The notes: generated by a model not told the origin, from the letters alone. Positions 24,305-32,287 are shown, counted from the stretch's first letter. The stretch: 64,000 nucleotides of DNA from Zoogloea sp021286885 (GCF_041915215.1 NZ_JAYSBV010000016.1); one strand, 5' to 3'. Numbers and translations: made by a program.

Positions 24305-25300
24305 ATGCACTTCTTCCGCCCAGTGCCAGCCATGCATCCCGAACTTCTCCCCCTTGCCCGTCGCGTCCTGCAGATTGAAGCCGAAGCCATCACCACCCTG
24401 GCTACGCAACTGGACGACAGCTTCATCCGGGCAGTGGATCTGATCATGGCATCCCATGGCCGGGTGATCGTGTGTGGGGTGGGCAAGACTGGCCACATCG
24501 GCCGCAAATTCGCCGCCACCCTGGCCAGCACCGGCACCCCCGCCTACTTTGTGCATGCCGCCGAGGCCGCCCACGGGGATCTGGGCATGATCACCGCCCA
24601 GGATGTGCTGGTCGCCCTCTCGTACTCCGGCACGGGCGAAGAACTGCTCAAAATCGTGCCCCTCATCAAACGCCAGGGCGCCCGGCTGATCGCCATCACC
24701 GGCAACCCCGAATCCAGCCTGGCTCAAGAGGCCGATGTGCATCTGAATGCCCGTGTGCAGGAAGAGGCCTGCCCCCTGAACCTGGCCCCCACCGCCAGCA
24801 CCACTGCCACCCTGGCCCTGACCGACGCCCTGGCCGTGGCCCTGCTCCATCTGCGGGGTTTTGGCCCGGATGACTTTGCCCGCTCCCACCCGGGCGGTGC
24901 CCTGGGCCGCCGGCTGCTGACCCACGTCAGCGACGTGATGCGCACCGGCAGCGCCCTGCCCCAGGTGGGCGAAGAGGCCCAGCTCTCCGAAGCCCTGCTC
25001 GAAATGACCCGGGCTGGCATGGGCATGACGGCCATTGTGGATGCCGACCAGCGCATCCGAGGGATCTACACCGACGGCGACCTGCGCCGCACTCTCGCCT
25101 CGGGCTGCGACTTCAGCAGCGCCCGGGTCCAGGATCACATGGGGCGCAACCCGCGCACCATCACCGCTCGCGCCCTGGCCGTGGAAGCCGCCGAGATGAT
25201 GGAACGCCTGCGCATCAGCCAGCTGCTGGTGGCCGACGCCGATGGCCGGCTGGTGGGGGCCCTCAATCACCACGATCTGATGCTGGCCAAGGTCATCTGA
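24305..25300 (+). CDS. kdsD: Arabinose-5-phosphate isomerase
   Basis: 331 residues. It makes arabinose-5-phosphate from ribulose-5-phosphate, the first step to Kdo for lipopolysaccharide. A SIS sugar-isomerase domain (about 40-190) contains CGVGKTGHIGRK and the catalytic region ALSYSGTGEE and ARSHPGGALGRRLL. Two CBS domains follow (205-325). ATG 24332 is an alternative start closer to homologues. It overlaps lptC (TGATG). The neighbouring Kdo-8-phosphate phosphatase gene kdsC, usual between kdsD and lptC, is absent here. Confidence 0.95.
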   Translation: MHFFRPVPAMHPELLPLARRVLQIEAEAITTLATQLDDSFIRAVDLIMASHGRVIVCGVGKTGHIGRKFAATLASTGTPAYFVHAAEAAHGDLGMITAQDVLVALSYSGTGEELLKIVPLIKRQGARLIAITGNPESSLAQEADVHLNARVQEEACPLNLAPTASTTATLALTDALAVALLHLRGFGPDDFARSHPGGALGRRLLTHVSDVMRTGSALPQVGEEAQLSEALLEMTRAGMGMTAIVDADQRIRGIYTDGDLRRTLASGCDFSSARVQDHMGRNPRTITARALAVEAAEMMERLRISQLLVADADGRLVGALNHHDLMLAKVI

Positions 25301-25887
25301 TGAACGGACGCGGCCATAGCCTATTTCCCCTGGTAGTGCTGATCCTGCTGGCAGGCGTATCCATCTGGCTGGAACGGAGCACCAGCCGGGATGCACGTCC
25401 CCAGAGCGGACAAATCAGGCACGAACCCGACTTCTCCATCGACAAATTCACGCTGCATCGCTTCGATCAAACCGGCAAGACCCAGTACATCTTGCGGGGC
25501 GATCGTCTGGTACATTTTCTGGACGATGAGACCAGCGAAGTCACCCGCCCACGCCTGGAATACCTGAACCGTCCGGAACCCATGCACCTGGAATCCGAGA
25601 AAGCCACGGTCAACAAGGAAGGAGATGTGGTTGTGCTGACCGACAAGGTCTACGCCCGCCGCGCCCCCTATCAAGGCAAGCCGGAATCCACGCTCAACAC
25701 CGAGCGCATGACGATCTGGCCCGACGACGAAAAAATGCGTACCGAAACCCCCGTCACCCTGACCCAGGGCCAGACCGTGATCACCGCCGACCGGATGGAC
25801 ACCCATAGCCTCTCCGGTGAGATCCGACTCCAGGGCCGGGTCAAGGGCATCCTCTACCGCTCAAGCCAGACGCCGCCGAAACCATGA
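25300..25887 (+). CDS. lptC: LPS transport protein LptC
   Basis: 195 residues with one N-terminal membrane anchor (LFPLVVLILLAGVSIWL) and an LptC/OstA-like beta-jellyroll periplasmic domain with the typical repeating strands from about residue 48. It receives lipopolysaccharide from the LptBFG extractor and passes it to LptA. It starts inside the stop of kdsD and overlaps lptA by 4 bp, so the three genes are coupled. Confidence 0.92.
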   Translation: MNGRGHSLFPLVVLILLAGVSIWLERSTSRDARPQSGQIRHEPDFSIDKFTLHRFDQTGKTQYILRGDRLVHFLDDETSEVTRPRLEYLNRPEPMHLESEKATVNKEGDVVVLTDKVYARRAPYQGKPESTLNTERMTIWPDDEKMRTETPVTLTQGQTVITADRMDTHSLSGEIRLQGRVKGILYRSSQTPPKP

Positions 25888-26429
25888 AAAAAAACCACTG
25901 GCAGATTCTGATTGCCACTCTGCTCGCTCTGGGCAGCCTGTCGGCCCACGCCGAAAAGGCCGACCGCAGCAAACCCGTCAACATCGAGGCTGACCGAGTC
26001 AGCGTTGATGACAAGAACAAAGTACATGTCTTCGAAGGCCGCGTCGTCCTGACTCAAGGCACCCTCACTCTGCGTAGCGACAAACTGGTGGTCACCCAGG
26101 ATGCCGAAGGCTATCAACGGGGTGTTGCCACGGGCGGCCCCGGCGGCCTGGCCCACTTCCGTCAGAAGCGGGAAGGCAAGGACATCTGGGTGGATGGCGA
26201 GGGCGAGCGCATTGAGCACGATGGCCGTAGCGAGCTGACTCAGTTCTTCCTGCGCGCCCATGTCAAGAACGGCAGCGACGAAGTCCACGGCCAGTACATC
26301 CAGTACAACGGGGTAAGCGAAACTTATCTGGTCACCAATGGCCCGAACGCCACCACGCTACCCAGCCAGCAGGCCCGCGTGCAGGTCACGCTGCAACCCA
26401 AGAAGAAAGACGCAGAAACCAAGCCCTGA
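25884..26429 (+). CDS. lptA: LPS transport periplasmic protein LptA
   Basis: 181 residues with a signal peptide ending LSAHA. The OstA-like domain contains KPVNIEADRVSVDD and FEGRVVLTQGTLTLRSDKL, the family hallmark. It forms the periplasmic bridge carrying LPS from LptC to LptD. The operon ends right after it at a strong terminator; lptB and rpoN, which commonly follow in proteobacteria, are not here. Confidence 0.95.
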   Translation: MKKNHWQILIATLLALGSLSAHAEKADRSKPVNIEADRVSVDDKNKVHVFEGRVVLTQGTLTLRSDKLVVTQDAEGYQRGVATGGPGGLAHFRQKREGKDIWVDGEGERIEHDGRSELTQFFLRAHVKNGSDEVHGQYIQYNGVSETYLVTNGPNATTLPSQQARVQVTLQPKKKDAETKP

Positions 26430-26459
26430 GCCCTTCTTCAACTGCTGCACAACAACATC

Positions 26460-26492
26460 AAACGCCATTTGCCCCTCGCAAATGGCGTTTTT
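26460..26492 (+). terminator. Terminator of kdsD-lptCA operon
   Basis: AAACGCCATTTGC and GCAAATGGCGTTT form a perfect 13-bp stem around CCCCT, followed by TT-G-TTT. Confidence 0.92.
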
Positions 26493-26632
26493 GTTTGACC
26501 TTGAGTACGTGACGCAAAACTCGACAGCCGCCCCTCCGCCTGCTCCAATTATTCACACACCTACCTAAAAAAGCTTTTATAACAACAAGATCAGCCATGC
26601 CTGTCACATTTGTGCAACGCAACAAAAAGCTA

Positions 26633-26660
26633 TTGACAGCCGGATCAAGGGCCATATAAT
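26633..26660 (+). promoter_or_regulatory. Strong sigma70 promoter of phasin gene
   Basis: TTGACA (26633-26638) and TATAAT (26655-26660) both match consensus perfectly with a 16-bp spacer. The 313-bp gap upstream of the phasin gene also holds TTGTGCAACGCAACAA at 26610-26625. Its TTGT/ACAA ends and GC-rich middle resemble the kind of site bound by the PHA regulator PhaR, but this is a guess. The leader is about 75 nt long with an AAGGAGATTGTC ribosome site. Confidence 0.8.
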
Positions 26661-26742
26661 TGGAGCCATGTTGCGATGCACCAGAAACGCGGGGCGTTGC
26701 AAGGCTGATTCCATAATGCGCCACCCATTCAAGGAGATTGTC

Positions 26743-27318
26743 ATGACCACCCCCGAACAAATCGTCGCCGCCAACAAGGCCAACATCGAAACCGTGCTGA
26801 CCCTGGCTAACGCTGCCTTCGCCAGCGCCGAGCGCCTGGCTGCCCTGAACCTGAACACCGCCCGCGCCGTGCTGGAAGACTCCGTTGCTTCCGCCAAGGC
26901 TCTGCTGGCCGTGAAGGACGTGCAAGAGCTGGTGGCCCTGCAAACCTCCCTGGCCCAGCCCCTGGTGGAAAAGGCCGTGGCCTACTCCCGTAGCGTCTAC
27001 GAAATCAGCACCCAAACCCAGGAAGAATTCTCCAAGCTGTTCGAAGCTCAAGTGGCCGAAGCCAACAAGAACTTCACCAGCGCCCTGGACAAGGCTGCCA
27101 AGTCCGCCCCCGCCGGCTCCGACGTGGCCGTGGCTGCTGTGAAGTCCGCCATCGCTGCCGCCAACTCCGCCTACGACAGCGTGAGCAAGGCTGCCAAGCA
27201 AGTGGCCGAAATCGCCGAAGCCAACGTGGCTGCCGCCACCAGCGCCACCGTGAAGGCCGTGACCGCCTCCACCGCTGCCGCCCCGGCTGCCAAGAGCACC
27301 AAGAAGGCTGCTGCCTGA
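26743..27318 (+). CDS. phaP: Phasin (PHA granule-associated protein)
   Basis: 191 residues, almost wholly alpha-helical and rich in Ala, Lys and Ser. The phasin family opening TPEQIVAANKANIETVLTLA and LVEKAVAYSRSVYEI are present. It coats polyhydroxyalkanoate granules. The C-terminus is an Ala/Lys-rich tail like those of PhaP proteins that touch the nucleoid. The gene has a consensus promoter, a strong ribosome site and codon use skewed from neighbours (many GCT, CAA and TCC codons), all signs of very high expression. Two hairpins follow. Confidence 0.94.
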   Translation: MTTPEQIVAANKANIETVLTLANAAFASAERLAALNLNTARAVLEDSVASAKALLAVKDVQELVALQTSLAQPLVEKAVAYSRSVYEISTQTQEEFSKLFEAQVAEANKNFTSALDKAAKSAPAGSDVAVAAVKSAIAAANSAYDSVSKAAKQVAEIAEANVAAATSATVKAVTASTAAAPAAKSTKKAAA

Positions 27319-27341
27319 TCAGACTTCTGAATCAGCATCTA

Positions 27342-27387
27342 AGGCCTCGGAGTTCTGGCTCTCTTTGAGAGCCCCTCTCTGAGGCCT
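27342..27387 (+). other. Nested hairpin in phasin 3' UTR
   Basis: AGGCCTC (27342-27348) pairs with GAGGCCT (27381-27387), and inside GGCTCTC (27357-27363) pairs with GAGAGCC (27367-27373). It has no T-run and precedes the true terminator by 12 bp, so it may stabilise the abundant mRNA. Confidence 0.5.
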
Positions 27388-27398
27388 CTGCCAGATTC

Positions 27399-27438
27399 AA
27401 AAAACGGGCCCGGGAAATCAATCCCGGGCCCGTTTTTT
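27399..27438 (+). terminator. Terminator of phasin gene
   Basis: AAAAAACGGGCCCGGG and CCCGGGCCCGTTTTTT form a perfect 16-bp inverted repeat around an 8-nt loop, followed by T6. Confidence 0.93.
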
Positions 27439-27468
27439 GGCCTGAAGAAAGCTGCGCACAAACACACA

Positions 27469-27506
27469 AACAAAAACGCCGCCCAGAAATGAGCGGCGTT
27501 TTTGTT
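27469..27506 (-). terminator. Terminator of erpA
   Basis: AACAAAAACGCCGC and GCGGCGTTTTTGTT pair perfectly around a 10-nt loop. On the minus strand the stem is followed by TTTTTGTTTG, 33 bp after the erpA stop. It is symmetric and could also stop plus-strand leakage from phaP. Confidence 0.85.
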
Positions 27507-27539
27507 GCCCGAGCACGCCCGGGCTCAGATGCAGCGCGA

Positions 27540-27893
27540 TCAGACCGAGAAGGAAGAACCGCAGCCGCAGGTGCTGGTGGCGTTCGGATTGCGAATCACG
27601 AACTGGGAGCCTTCCAGGCCTTCGGTGTAGTCGATCTCAGCGCCCACCAGGTACTGGTAGCTCATCGGATCGATCAGCAGCATGACGCCATCCTTGTCGA
27701 TCACGGTATCGTCTTCGTTCTGGATCTCGTCGAAGGTAAAGCCGTACTGGAAGCCGGAGCAGCCACCGCCGGTCACGAAAACCCGCAGCTTCAGCTCGGG
27801 ATTGCCTTCTTCGATGATCAGTTCCTTGACCTTGTTGGCCGCGCTATCGGTAAAGACCAGCACGCTCGGGATTTCGGTCACAGCAGCATTCAT
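27540..27893 (-). CDS. erpA: Iron-sulfur cluster insertion protein ErpA
   Basis: 117 residues from ATG 27893 behind GAGGAGTTGTTTG; a longer frame to 27950 is unsupported. The A-type carrier motif is complete: Cys in GGGCSGFQYGF and two Cys in STCGCGSSF. The tight match to the longer ErpA form with the acidic QNEDDTVI stretch favours ErpA over IscA. It delivers Fe-S clusters to apo-proteins. It is transcribed in the same direction as rplM-rpsI-argC but has its own terminator. Confidence 0.93.
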   Translation of the reverse strand: MNAAVTEIPSVLVFTDSAANKVKELIIEEGNPELKLRVFVTGGGCSGFQYGFTFDEIQNEDDTVIDKDGVMLLIDPMSYQYLVGAEIDYTEGLEGSQFVIRNPNATSTCGCGSSFSV

Positions 27894-27992
27894 CAAACAA
27901 CTCCTCAAGTAGGTGCGACCGATTATGGGGAGAGCCCCGGGGTCGGTCAAGATCGGATCATAGAATATCCGACCAATTTACTCAAATATAGT

Positions 27993-29033
27993 TCAGGGCA
28001 TCACCGGGATCTGGGACAGGCCGGTGGTCTCGGGCAGATCGAACAGGATGTTCATGTTCTGCACCGCCTGACCGGCTGCGCCCTTGACCAAGTTGTCGAT
28101 GACCGACAGCACCACCACCACATCACCGCCCTGGGGACGATGAACGGCGATCCGACACATGTTGGCGGAGCGCACCGAGCGGGTGGAAGGATGGGAGCCC
28201 TTGGGCATCACATCCACAAAGGCCTCACCGGCAAAGCGTTCTTCAAACAGGGCCTGCAGATCCACGTCCTTCACGTCTTTCTTGAGGCGACCGTAGAGGG
28301 TGGCGTGGATGCCACGGATCATCGGGGTCAGGTGGGGCACGAAGGTAAGGCCCACCGGCGCACCGCCCGCAAAGCGGGACAAGCCCTGACGAATCTCGGG
28401 CAGGTGGCGGTGGCCCGCCACGCCGTAGGCCTGAAAGTTGTCGGCAGACTCGGAGAACAGAATGTGGGTTTCAGCCTTGCGCCCGGCACCGGAAACGCCA
28501 GACTTGGTATCCGCCACCAGGCTATCCAGCTCGATCACACCGGCCTCCACCAGGGGCAGGAAGCCCAGCTGGACGGCGGTCGGGTAGCAGCCAGGGTTGG
28601 CCACCACACGGGCCTGACGGACAGCAGCGCGATTCACTTCGGGCAGGCCATACACGGCCTCAGCCACCAGCTCGGGGCAGGCATGCTCCATGCCGTACCA
28701 CTTTTGCCATTCGGCCACATCGCTGATCCGGAAGTCGGCAGCCAGGTCGATCACCTTCACGCCGGCAGCCACCAGCTCGGCAGCCTGCTTCATGGCGATG
28801 CCGTTGGGGGTGGCGAAGAAAACCACGTCGCAGTTGCCCAGATCAGCGGACTGGGGATCGACGAACTTCAGGTCCACGCGGCGGCGCAGGCTGGGGAACA
28901 TGTCTGCCACCGGCAAACCGGCCTCACCACGGGACGTGATGGCCTTCAGTTCCACTTCCGGATGCTGGGCCAGCAAACGGAGCAATTCGACGCCGGTATA
29001 TCCGGTCCCACCAACCACACCAACCTTGATCAT
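27993..29033 (-). CDS. argC: N-acetyl-gamma-glutamyl-phosphate reductase
   Basis: 346 residues. It catalyses the NADPH-dependent third step of arginine synthesis. The N-terminus has the dinucleotide motif VGGTGYTGVELLRLL, the catalytic Cys sits in ANPGCYPTAV, and HLTPMIRGI and FVDVMPKGSHP are family-conserved. Length fits the type 1 (long) enzyme. The gene follows rpsI by 148 bp, with a terminator between them, so it is probably transcribed separately. That rpsI-argC order is common in betaproteobacteria. Confidence 0.96.
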   Translation of the reverse strand: MIKVGVVGGTGYTGVELLRLLAQHPEVELKAITSRGEAGLPVADMFPSLRRRVDLKFVDPQSADLGNCDVVFFATPNGIAMKQAAELVAAGVKVIDLAADFRISDVAEWQKWYGMEHACPELVAEAVYGLPEVNRAAVRQARVVANPGCYPTAVQLGFLPLVEAGVIELDSLVADTKSGVSGAGRKAETHILFSESADNFQAYGVAGHRHLPEIRQGLSRFAGGAPVGLTFVPHLTPMIRGIHATLYGRLKKDVKDVDLQALFEERFAGEAFVDVMPKGSHPSTRSVRSANMCRIAVHRPQGGDVVVVLSVIDNLVKGAAGQAVQNMNILFDLPETTGLSQIPVMP

Positions 29034-29138
29034 GCCATTCCCCTAGAGGTCAGAAATACAGCGCAACGCTGCAGCCACCGGGCACTCCAGGACTGCAACC
29101 CCACGCAAACATGCGGAAAGATACTACGCCAAGATGAC

Positions 29139-29164
29139 AAAAAGCCGCCCAAAGGCGGCTTTTT
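29139..29164 (-). terminator. Terminator of rplM-rpsI
   Basis: AAAAAGCCGCC and GGCGGCTTTTT form a perfect 11-bp inverted repeat around a 4-nt loop, 17 bp after the rpsI stop. Confidence 0.92.
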
Positions 29165-29181
29165 GCTGAAGCAGCTGCGAA

Positions 29182-29574
29182 TTAACGCTTGGAGAACTGC
29201 TTGCGACGACGTGCCTTGCGGAAGCCGACCTTCTTACGTTCGACTTCACGAGCATCGCGAGTAACCAGCCCGGCCTTCTTCAGGGGGGACTTGAGTTCTG
29301 CATCGAAGTCGATCAGAGCGCGGGTGATGCCGTGACGCACTGCACCGGCTTGGCCGGATTCGCCACCACCGGTCACATTGACCAGGATGTCGAAGGCTTC
29401 GGCAAATTCGGTGAGAACCAGCGGCTGACGCACGATCATGCGGCCGGTTTCACGGGAGAAGTACTGATCAACGGGCTTGCCATTCACGACGATGTTGCCG
29501 GAGCCCTTTTTGATAAAGACGCGGGCAACAGCAGACTTGCGGCGGCCGGTGCCGTAGTTGTAAGTCACAGCCAT
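29182..29574 (-). CDS. rpsI: 30S ribosomal protein S9
   Basis: 130 residues starting at the second of two adjacent ATG codons (29574), 6 nt after AGGAG. TGRRKSAVARVF near the N-terminus and the basic tail KARRRKQFSKR, which contacts the P-site tRNA, are diagnostic. It is co-transcribed with rplM, 10 bp upstream. Confidence 0.98.
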   Translation of the reverse strand: MAVTYNYGTGRRKSAVARVFIKKGSGNIVVNGKPVDQYFSRETGRMIVRQPLVLTEFAEAFDILVNVTGGGESGQAGAVRHGITRALIDFDAELKSPLKKAGLVTRDAREVERKKVGFRKARRRKQFSKR

Positions 29575-29584
29575 CATCGGCTCC

Positions 29585-30013
29585 TTAGATCGCGAGAACT
29601 TGGGGCTGCTGTGCGGCATGCGGGTGCTCAGCACCGGCATAGCACTTCAGCTTCTTCAGCATGGCGTAGCCGAGCGGGCCCTTGGGCAGCATGCCCTTGA
29701 CAGCCTTTTCGAGCACGCGAGCGGGGAAGCGCTGTTGCAGCTTGGTAAAGTTGGTTTCGTAGATGCCGCCGGGGTAACCGGAATGGCGATAGTACTTCTT
29801 GTCTTGGGCCTTGTTGCCAGTGACGCGCAGCTTTTCAACGTTCACGACGACAATGTAGTCACCGGTGTCGACGTGCGGAGTATAGATAGCCTTATGCTTG
29901 CCACGCAGACGGCGGGCAACTTCGGCAGCAAGCCGACCAAGGACCAGATCCGTTGCGTCAACAACGAACCAGTCACGCTTGACCTCATGCGGCTTGGCAG
30001 AAAAAGTTTTCAT
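29585..30013 (-). CDS. rplM: 50S ribosomal protein L13
   Basis: 142 residues, the standard length. MKTFSAKPHEV, DWFVVDATDLVLGRLA and MLPKGPLGYAMLKKLK are classic L13 sequences. First gene of the rplM-rpsI operon; the 523-bp gap upstream also holds the predicted small RNA. Confidence 0.98.
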   Translation of the reverse strand: MKTFSAKPHEVKRDWFVVDATDLVLGRLAAEVARRLRGKHKAIYTPHVDTGDYIVVVNVEKLRVTGNKAQDKKYYRHSGYPGGIYETNFTKLQQRFPARVLEKAVKGMLPKGPLGYAMLKKLKCYAGAEHPHAAQQPQVLAI

Positions 30014-30116
30014 GAAGATTCCTCAGACTTTTCCCGACACCGGGAACGACCATAATTCGGAAAGCCGCAGATTCTATCCGGCGATCCTGGCCGTGTCAAA
30101 CCCTACGGAAAAAAAT

Positions 30117-30219
30117 CAAAAAAAAGCGCAGATCGGGGGATCTGCGCTAAATCCACACCAAAGGAGGAGGGTGGAGGAGACACTCTTCAGTCGCTCCAAA
30201 CTACAAAAGCAACTGGACT
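30117..30219 (-). ncRNA. Predicted ~100-nt small RNA with anti-Shine-Dalgarno stretches
   Basis: The gap between rplM and the osmC-like gene holds, on the minus strand, a promoter (30226-30254), a start near A30219, and a perfect terminator: AGCGCAGATC (30125-30134) with GATCTGCGCT (30139-30148), loop GGGG, then eight Ts. Between them the RNA has a weak 5' hairpin (CAGTCCA against TGG-AGCG-ACTG) and then CUCCUCCACCCUCCUCC (30178-30162), predicted unpaired. This can pair with AGGAGG ribosome sites of many mRNAs. There is no credible ORF inside. From memory it resembles the Rfam class called Betaproteobacteria toxic small RNA; I cannot test that. Confidence 0.65.
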
Positions 30220-30225
30220 GAGGTC

Positions 30226-30254
30226 ATTATTATCCAGCCATCTTCCTGAGGCAA
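30226..30254 (-). promoter_or_regulatory. Promoter of the predicted small RNA
   Basis: On the minus strand TTGCCT (30254-30249) and AATAAT (30231-30226) are spaced by exactly 17 bp. Confidence 0.6.
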
Positions 30255-30258
30255 GTTT

Positions 30259-30282
30259 TTTTTGTGCATTGCCGCACAAAAA
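30259..30282. promoter_or_regulatory. Palindrome TTTTTGTGC-N6-GCACAAAAA upstream of sRNA promoter
   Basis: A perfect 9-bp inverted repeat begins 5 bp upstream of the sRNA -35 element. The flanks do not suit a terminator on either strand. Position and symmetry suggest an activator or repressor site, protein unknown. The rest of the gap (30283-30536) is A-rich and shows nothing else I recognise, apart from the ribosome site of the next gene. Confidence 0.5.
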
Positions 30283-30536
30283 TTCTAATCTACCCATAAA
30301 AAAAACATATCACCCAAAAAAGGCAGCCAAGCATCTGTTTTCAAACAAAAATAAATCAAAAACACCCCGCAAACCTGCGGAAATCCCGTATTGAACCCGG
30401 GTTGCAAACCAGCACCCATGCTGCACTGCAGCAAAATCTGGAAACACCTCCAGAACCAGCCCCGCTACAATCAGCCCCGAAGGCAACCTCAAACCATGCC
30501 TCACCGCACAATCTCAGTCGAACCGAAGGAGCAAGG

Positions 30537-30977
30537 ATGGAATGCGTAGTTAAATGGGTGGATGGCATGAGCTTCCTGGCCGAAACCGGCTCGGGCCATA
30601 CCGTGATGATGGACGGCGCCCCCGAAGCCGGCGGCCGCAACATTGCCCCTCGCCCCATGGAGATGATGCTGGCCGGCGCCGGTGGCTGCACCGCCTTTGA
30701 CGTGGTGCTGATCCTCAAGCGCAGCCGTCAGGACGTGAGCGGCTGCTCCGTGAGCCTCAAGGCCGACCGGGCCGAGACCGAACCCAAGGTGTTCACCCGC
30801 ATCGTGTTCCACTATGTAGTGAAGGGGCACAAGCTCAAGCCGGACAGCGTGGAGCGGGCGATCAAGCTGTCGGCCGAAAAATACTGCTCGGCCACCATCA
30901 TGCTCGGCAAGACCGCCGAAATCGAGCACACCTGGGAAATCATCGAGACCGGCCCCAGCGCACCGGCCGCCGCCTGA
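30537..30977 (+). CDS. OsmC-family protein (YhfA-like)
   Basis: 146 residues from ATG 30537 after GAAGGAGCAAGG; an in-frame extension to 30402 is unsupported. The OsmC fold is indicated by RPMEMMLAGAGGCTAFDV with the first conserved Cys, and by SAEKYCSATIML with the second. Relatives reduce organic hydroperoxides with this Cys pair, though the YhfA-like branch is poorly characterised. It is convergent with coq7. Confidence 0.9.
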   Translation: MECVVKWVDGMSFLAETGSGHTVMMDGAPEAGGRNIAPRPMEMMLAGAGGCTAFDVVLILKRSRQDVSGCSVSLKADRAETEPKVFTRIVFHYVVKGHKLKPDSVERAIKLSAEKYCSATIMLGKTAEIEHTWEIIETGPSAPAAA

Positions 30978-30996
30978 GCCCCCTCCCCTGCCCGCC

Positions 30997-31617
30997 TCAG
31001 ATCCAATAGGCGAGGCGGGTCATCACCCGGGAGCTGGCCTTCATGGCGAGCTTCACGGGGGTGGGCAGCTCCACGGCCCCCAGCCGCACTGCCGTTTCGG
31101 CATGGGCGATTTCATCGTCCTTCATCTGGGCCACAATCGAGCGGGAACGGGCATCCTGTTCCGGCAGGCTGCCCAGGTGGCTATCCAGGTGGGCCTCAAC
31201 CTGGCGTTCGGTTTCTGCCAGGAAACCCAGATTCACCCCATCTCCACACTTGGCAGCCAGCACGCCAATGGCCAGGGAACCGCCATACCAGAGGGGGTTG
31301 AGCAGGCTCTTGCGCCCGCCCAACTCGGCGATCCGCTTTTCCGTCCAGGCCAGGTGCTCGGTTTCTTCGTGGGCCGCTTGTACGAGGGCACGCTTGATGC
31401 CTTCGTTGTCCGACATCAGCGCCTGCCCCTGATAAAGGGCCTGGGCGCAGATTTCACCGCAGTGGTTGATGCGCATGAGGGCCGCCGCATGGCGCCGCTC
31501 TTCCTCGCTCATGTCTGCCTCGGGCAGAGCGTCGCCGGGGGTCGGGCGTACCGTGTGGGCGTTGGCGAAGACCGTACGCAGCGCCTTGTCGAAACCGATA
31601 ATCAGCTGATCAATCAT
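30997..31617 (-). CDS. coq7: 2-polyprenyl-3-methyl-6-methoxy-1,4-benzoquinone monooxygenase
   Basis: 206 residues from ATG 31617 after AGGAGCACACA. Coq7 performs a hydroxylation of the ubiquinone ring. The diiron carboxylate ligands are visible in RINHCGEICAQ, AAHEETEHLAW and DEIAHAETAV. It functions at the membrane with the quinone tail. It lies 20 bp downstream of the CNP1-like gene, so the two may be co-transcribed. Confidence 0.95.
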   Translation of the reverse strand: MIDQLIIGFDKALRTVFANAHTVRPTPGDALPEADMSEEERRHAAALMRINHCGEICAQALYQGQALMSDNEGIKRALVQAAHEETEHLAWTEKRIAELGGRKSLLNPLWYGGSLAIGVLAAKCGDGVNLGFLAETERQVEAHLDSHLGSLPEQDARSRSIVAQMKDDEIAHAETAVRLGAVELPTPVKLAMKASSRVMTRLAYWI

Positions 31618-31637
31618 TGTGTGCTCCTGAACGAGGC

Positions 31638-32159
31638 CTACAGCCCACCCCGGCGCAGCGCCCGCAGGATCTGCTCCTGGGTCGGCAGGATGGAGCCCGG
31701 CGGGCAGAAATATTCCTTGGCCAGCACCGCCGGATAGCGGTTGAAGGTGTTGTCGATGATGCGGGTCCATTCCGACACCCGGGGCGCCACCCAGGTGCCT
31801 TGCCGCCCCAGGGCGTAGATCCGGCGTTCGGCAGTTTCGCAGCGGATACCCTCGTAACTCACGTTCTCGGCGCCGCCCTCGGTGCGCACCACCATGACGT
31901 AGCGGATCACCTCATCCGCGCCCTTGCTGAGGGTTTTGAGGTCGATCAGGAAACGGGCAGAGGATGTGGTGGTGAAACTGAGGGGCTGGAGATCCGCCTC
32001 GGCGGGATAGGTCGGAAACACGACCTCCTGCTCCTTCCACTCTTCGACGGGGGCCGCCTCGAACAGGCTGCGCTGCTCGACGGCAAATGCGGCGCTGCTG
32101 CACCACAGGGAGACAAGGCCCACAAGGAGCCCGCGCATGGCAGGGGAAGCAATCGACAT
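31638..32159 (-). CDS. CNP1-like exported protein
   Basis: 173 residues with a signal peptide ending SSAAFA. The sequence matches the betaproteobacterial CNP1-like family in layout: PLSFTTTSSARFLIDLKTLSKG, VMVVRTEGGAENVSYEG and RCETAERRIYALGRQG. Members are periplasmic and of unknown function. ATG 32138 is an alternative start. It sits just upstream of coq7. Confidence 0.8.
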   Translation of the reverse strand: MSIASPAMRGLLVGLVSLWCSSAAFAVEQRSLFEAAPVEEWKEQEVVFPTYPAEADLQPLSFTTTSSARFLIDLKTLSKGADEVIRYVMVVRTEGGAENVSYEGIRCETAERRIYALGRQGTWVAPRVSEWTRIIDNTFNRYPAVLAKEYFCPPGSILPTQEQILRALRRGGL

Positions 32160-32287
32160 GGGTGTATCCAGCGGAAACAGGCCCGGGATTCTACCGTGCC
32201 CCCGCCGGGTGGGCCACCCGGACCCACCCTGCCCCTGCGCTGGATCAAGCCTAGCGGCCTGCCAACGCAGGGCGTGCCACTCAGTGC

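Noticed and set aside
24236..25396. N-terminal extension of the Kef antiporter
   Set aside because: Antisense to kdsD; the conserved antiporter start is at 24235.
27489..29264. Plus-strand open frame of 591 codons over erpA-argC
   Set aside because: Antisense to three well-supported genes, no ribosome site.
30310..30504. 64-aa minus-strand frame upstream of the sRNA
   Set aside because: Crosses the osmC leader antisense, no ribosome site, no conserved motif.
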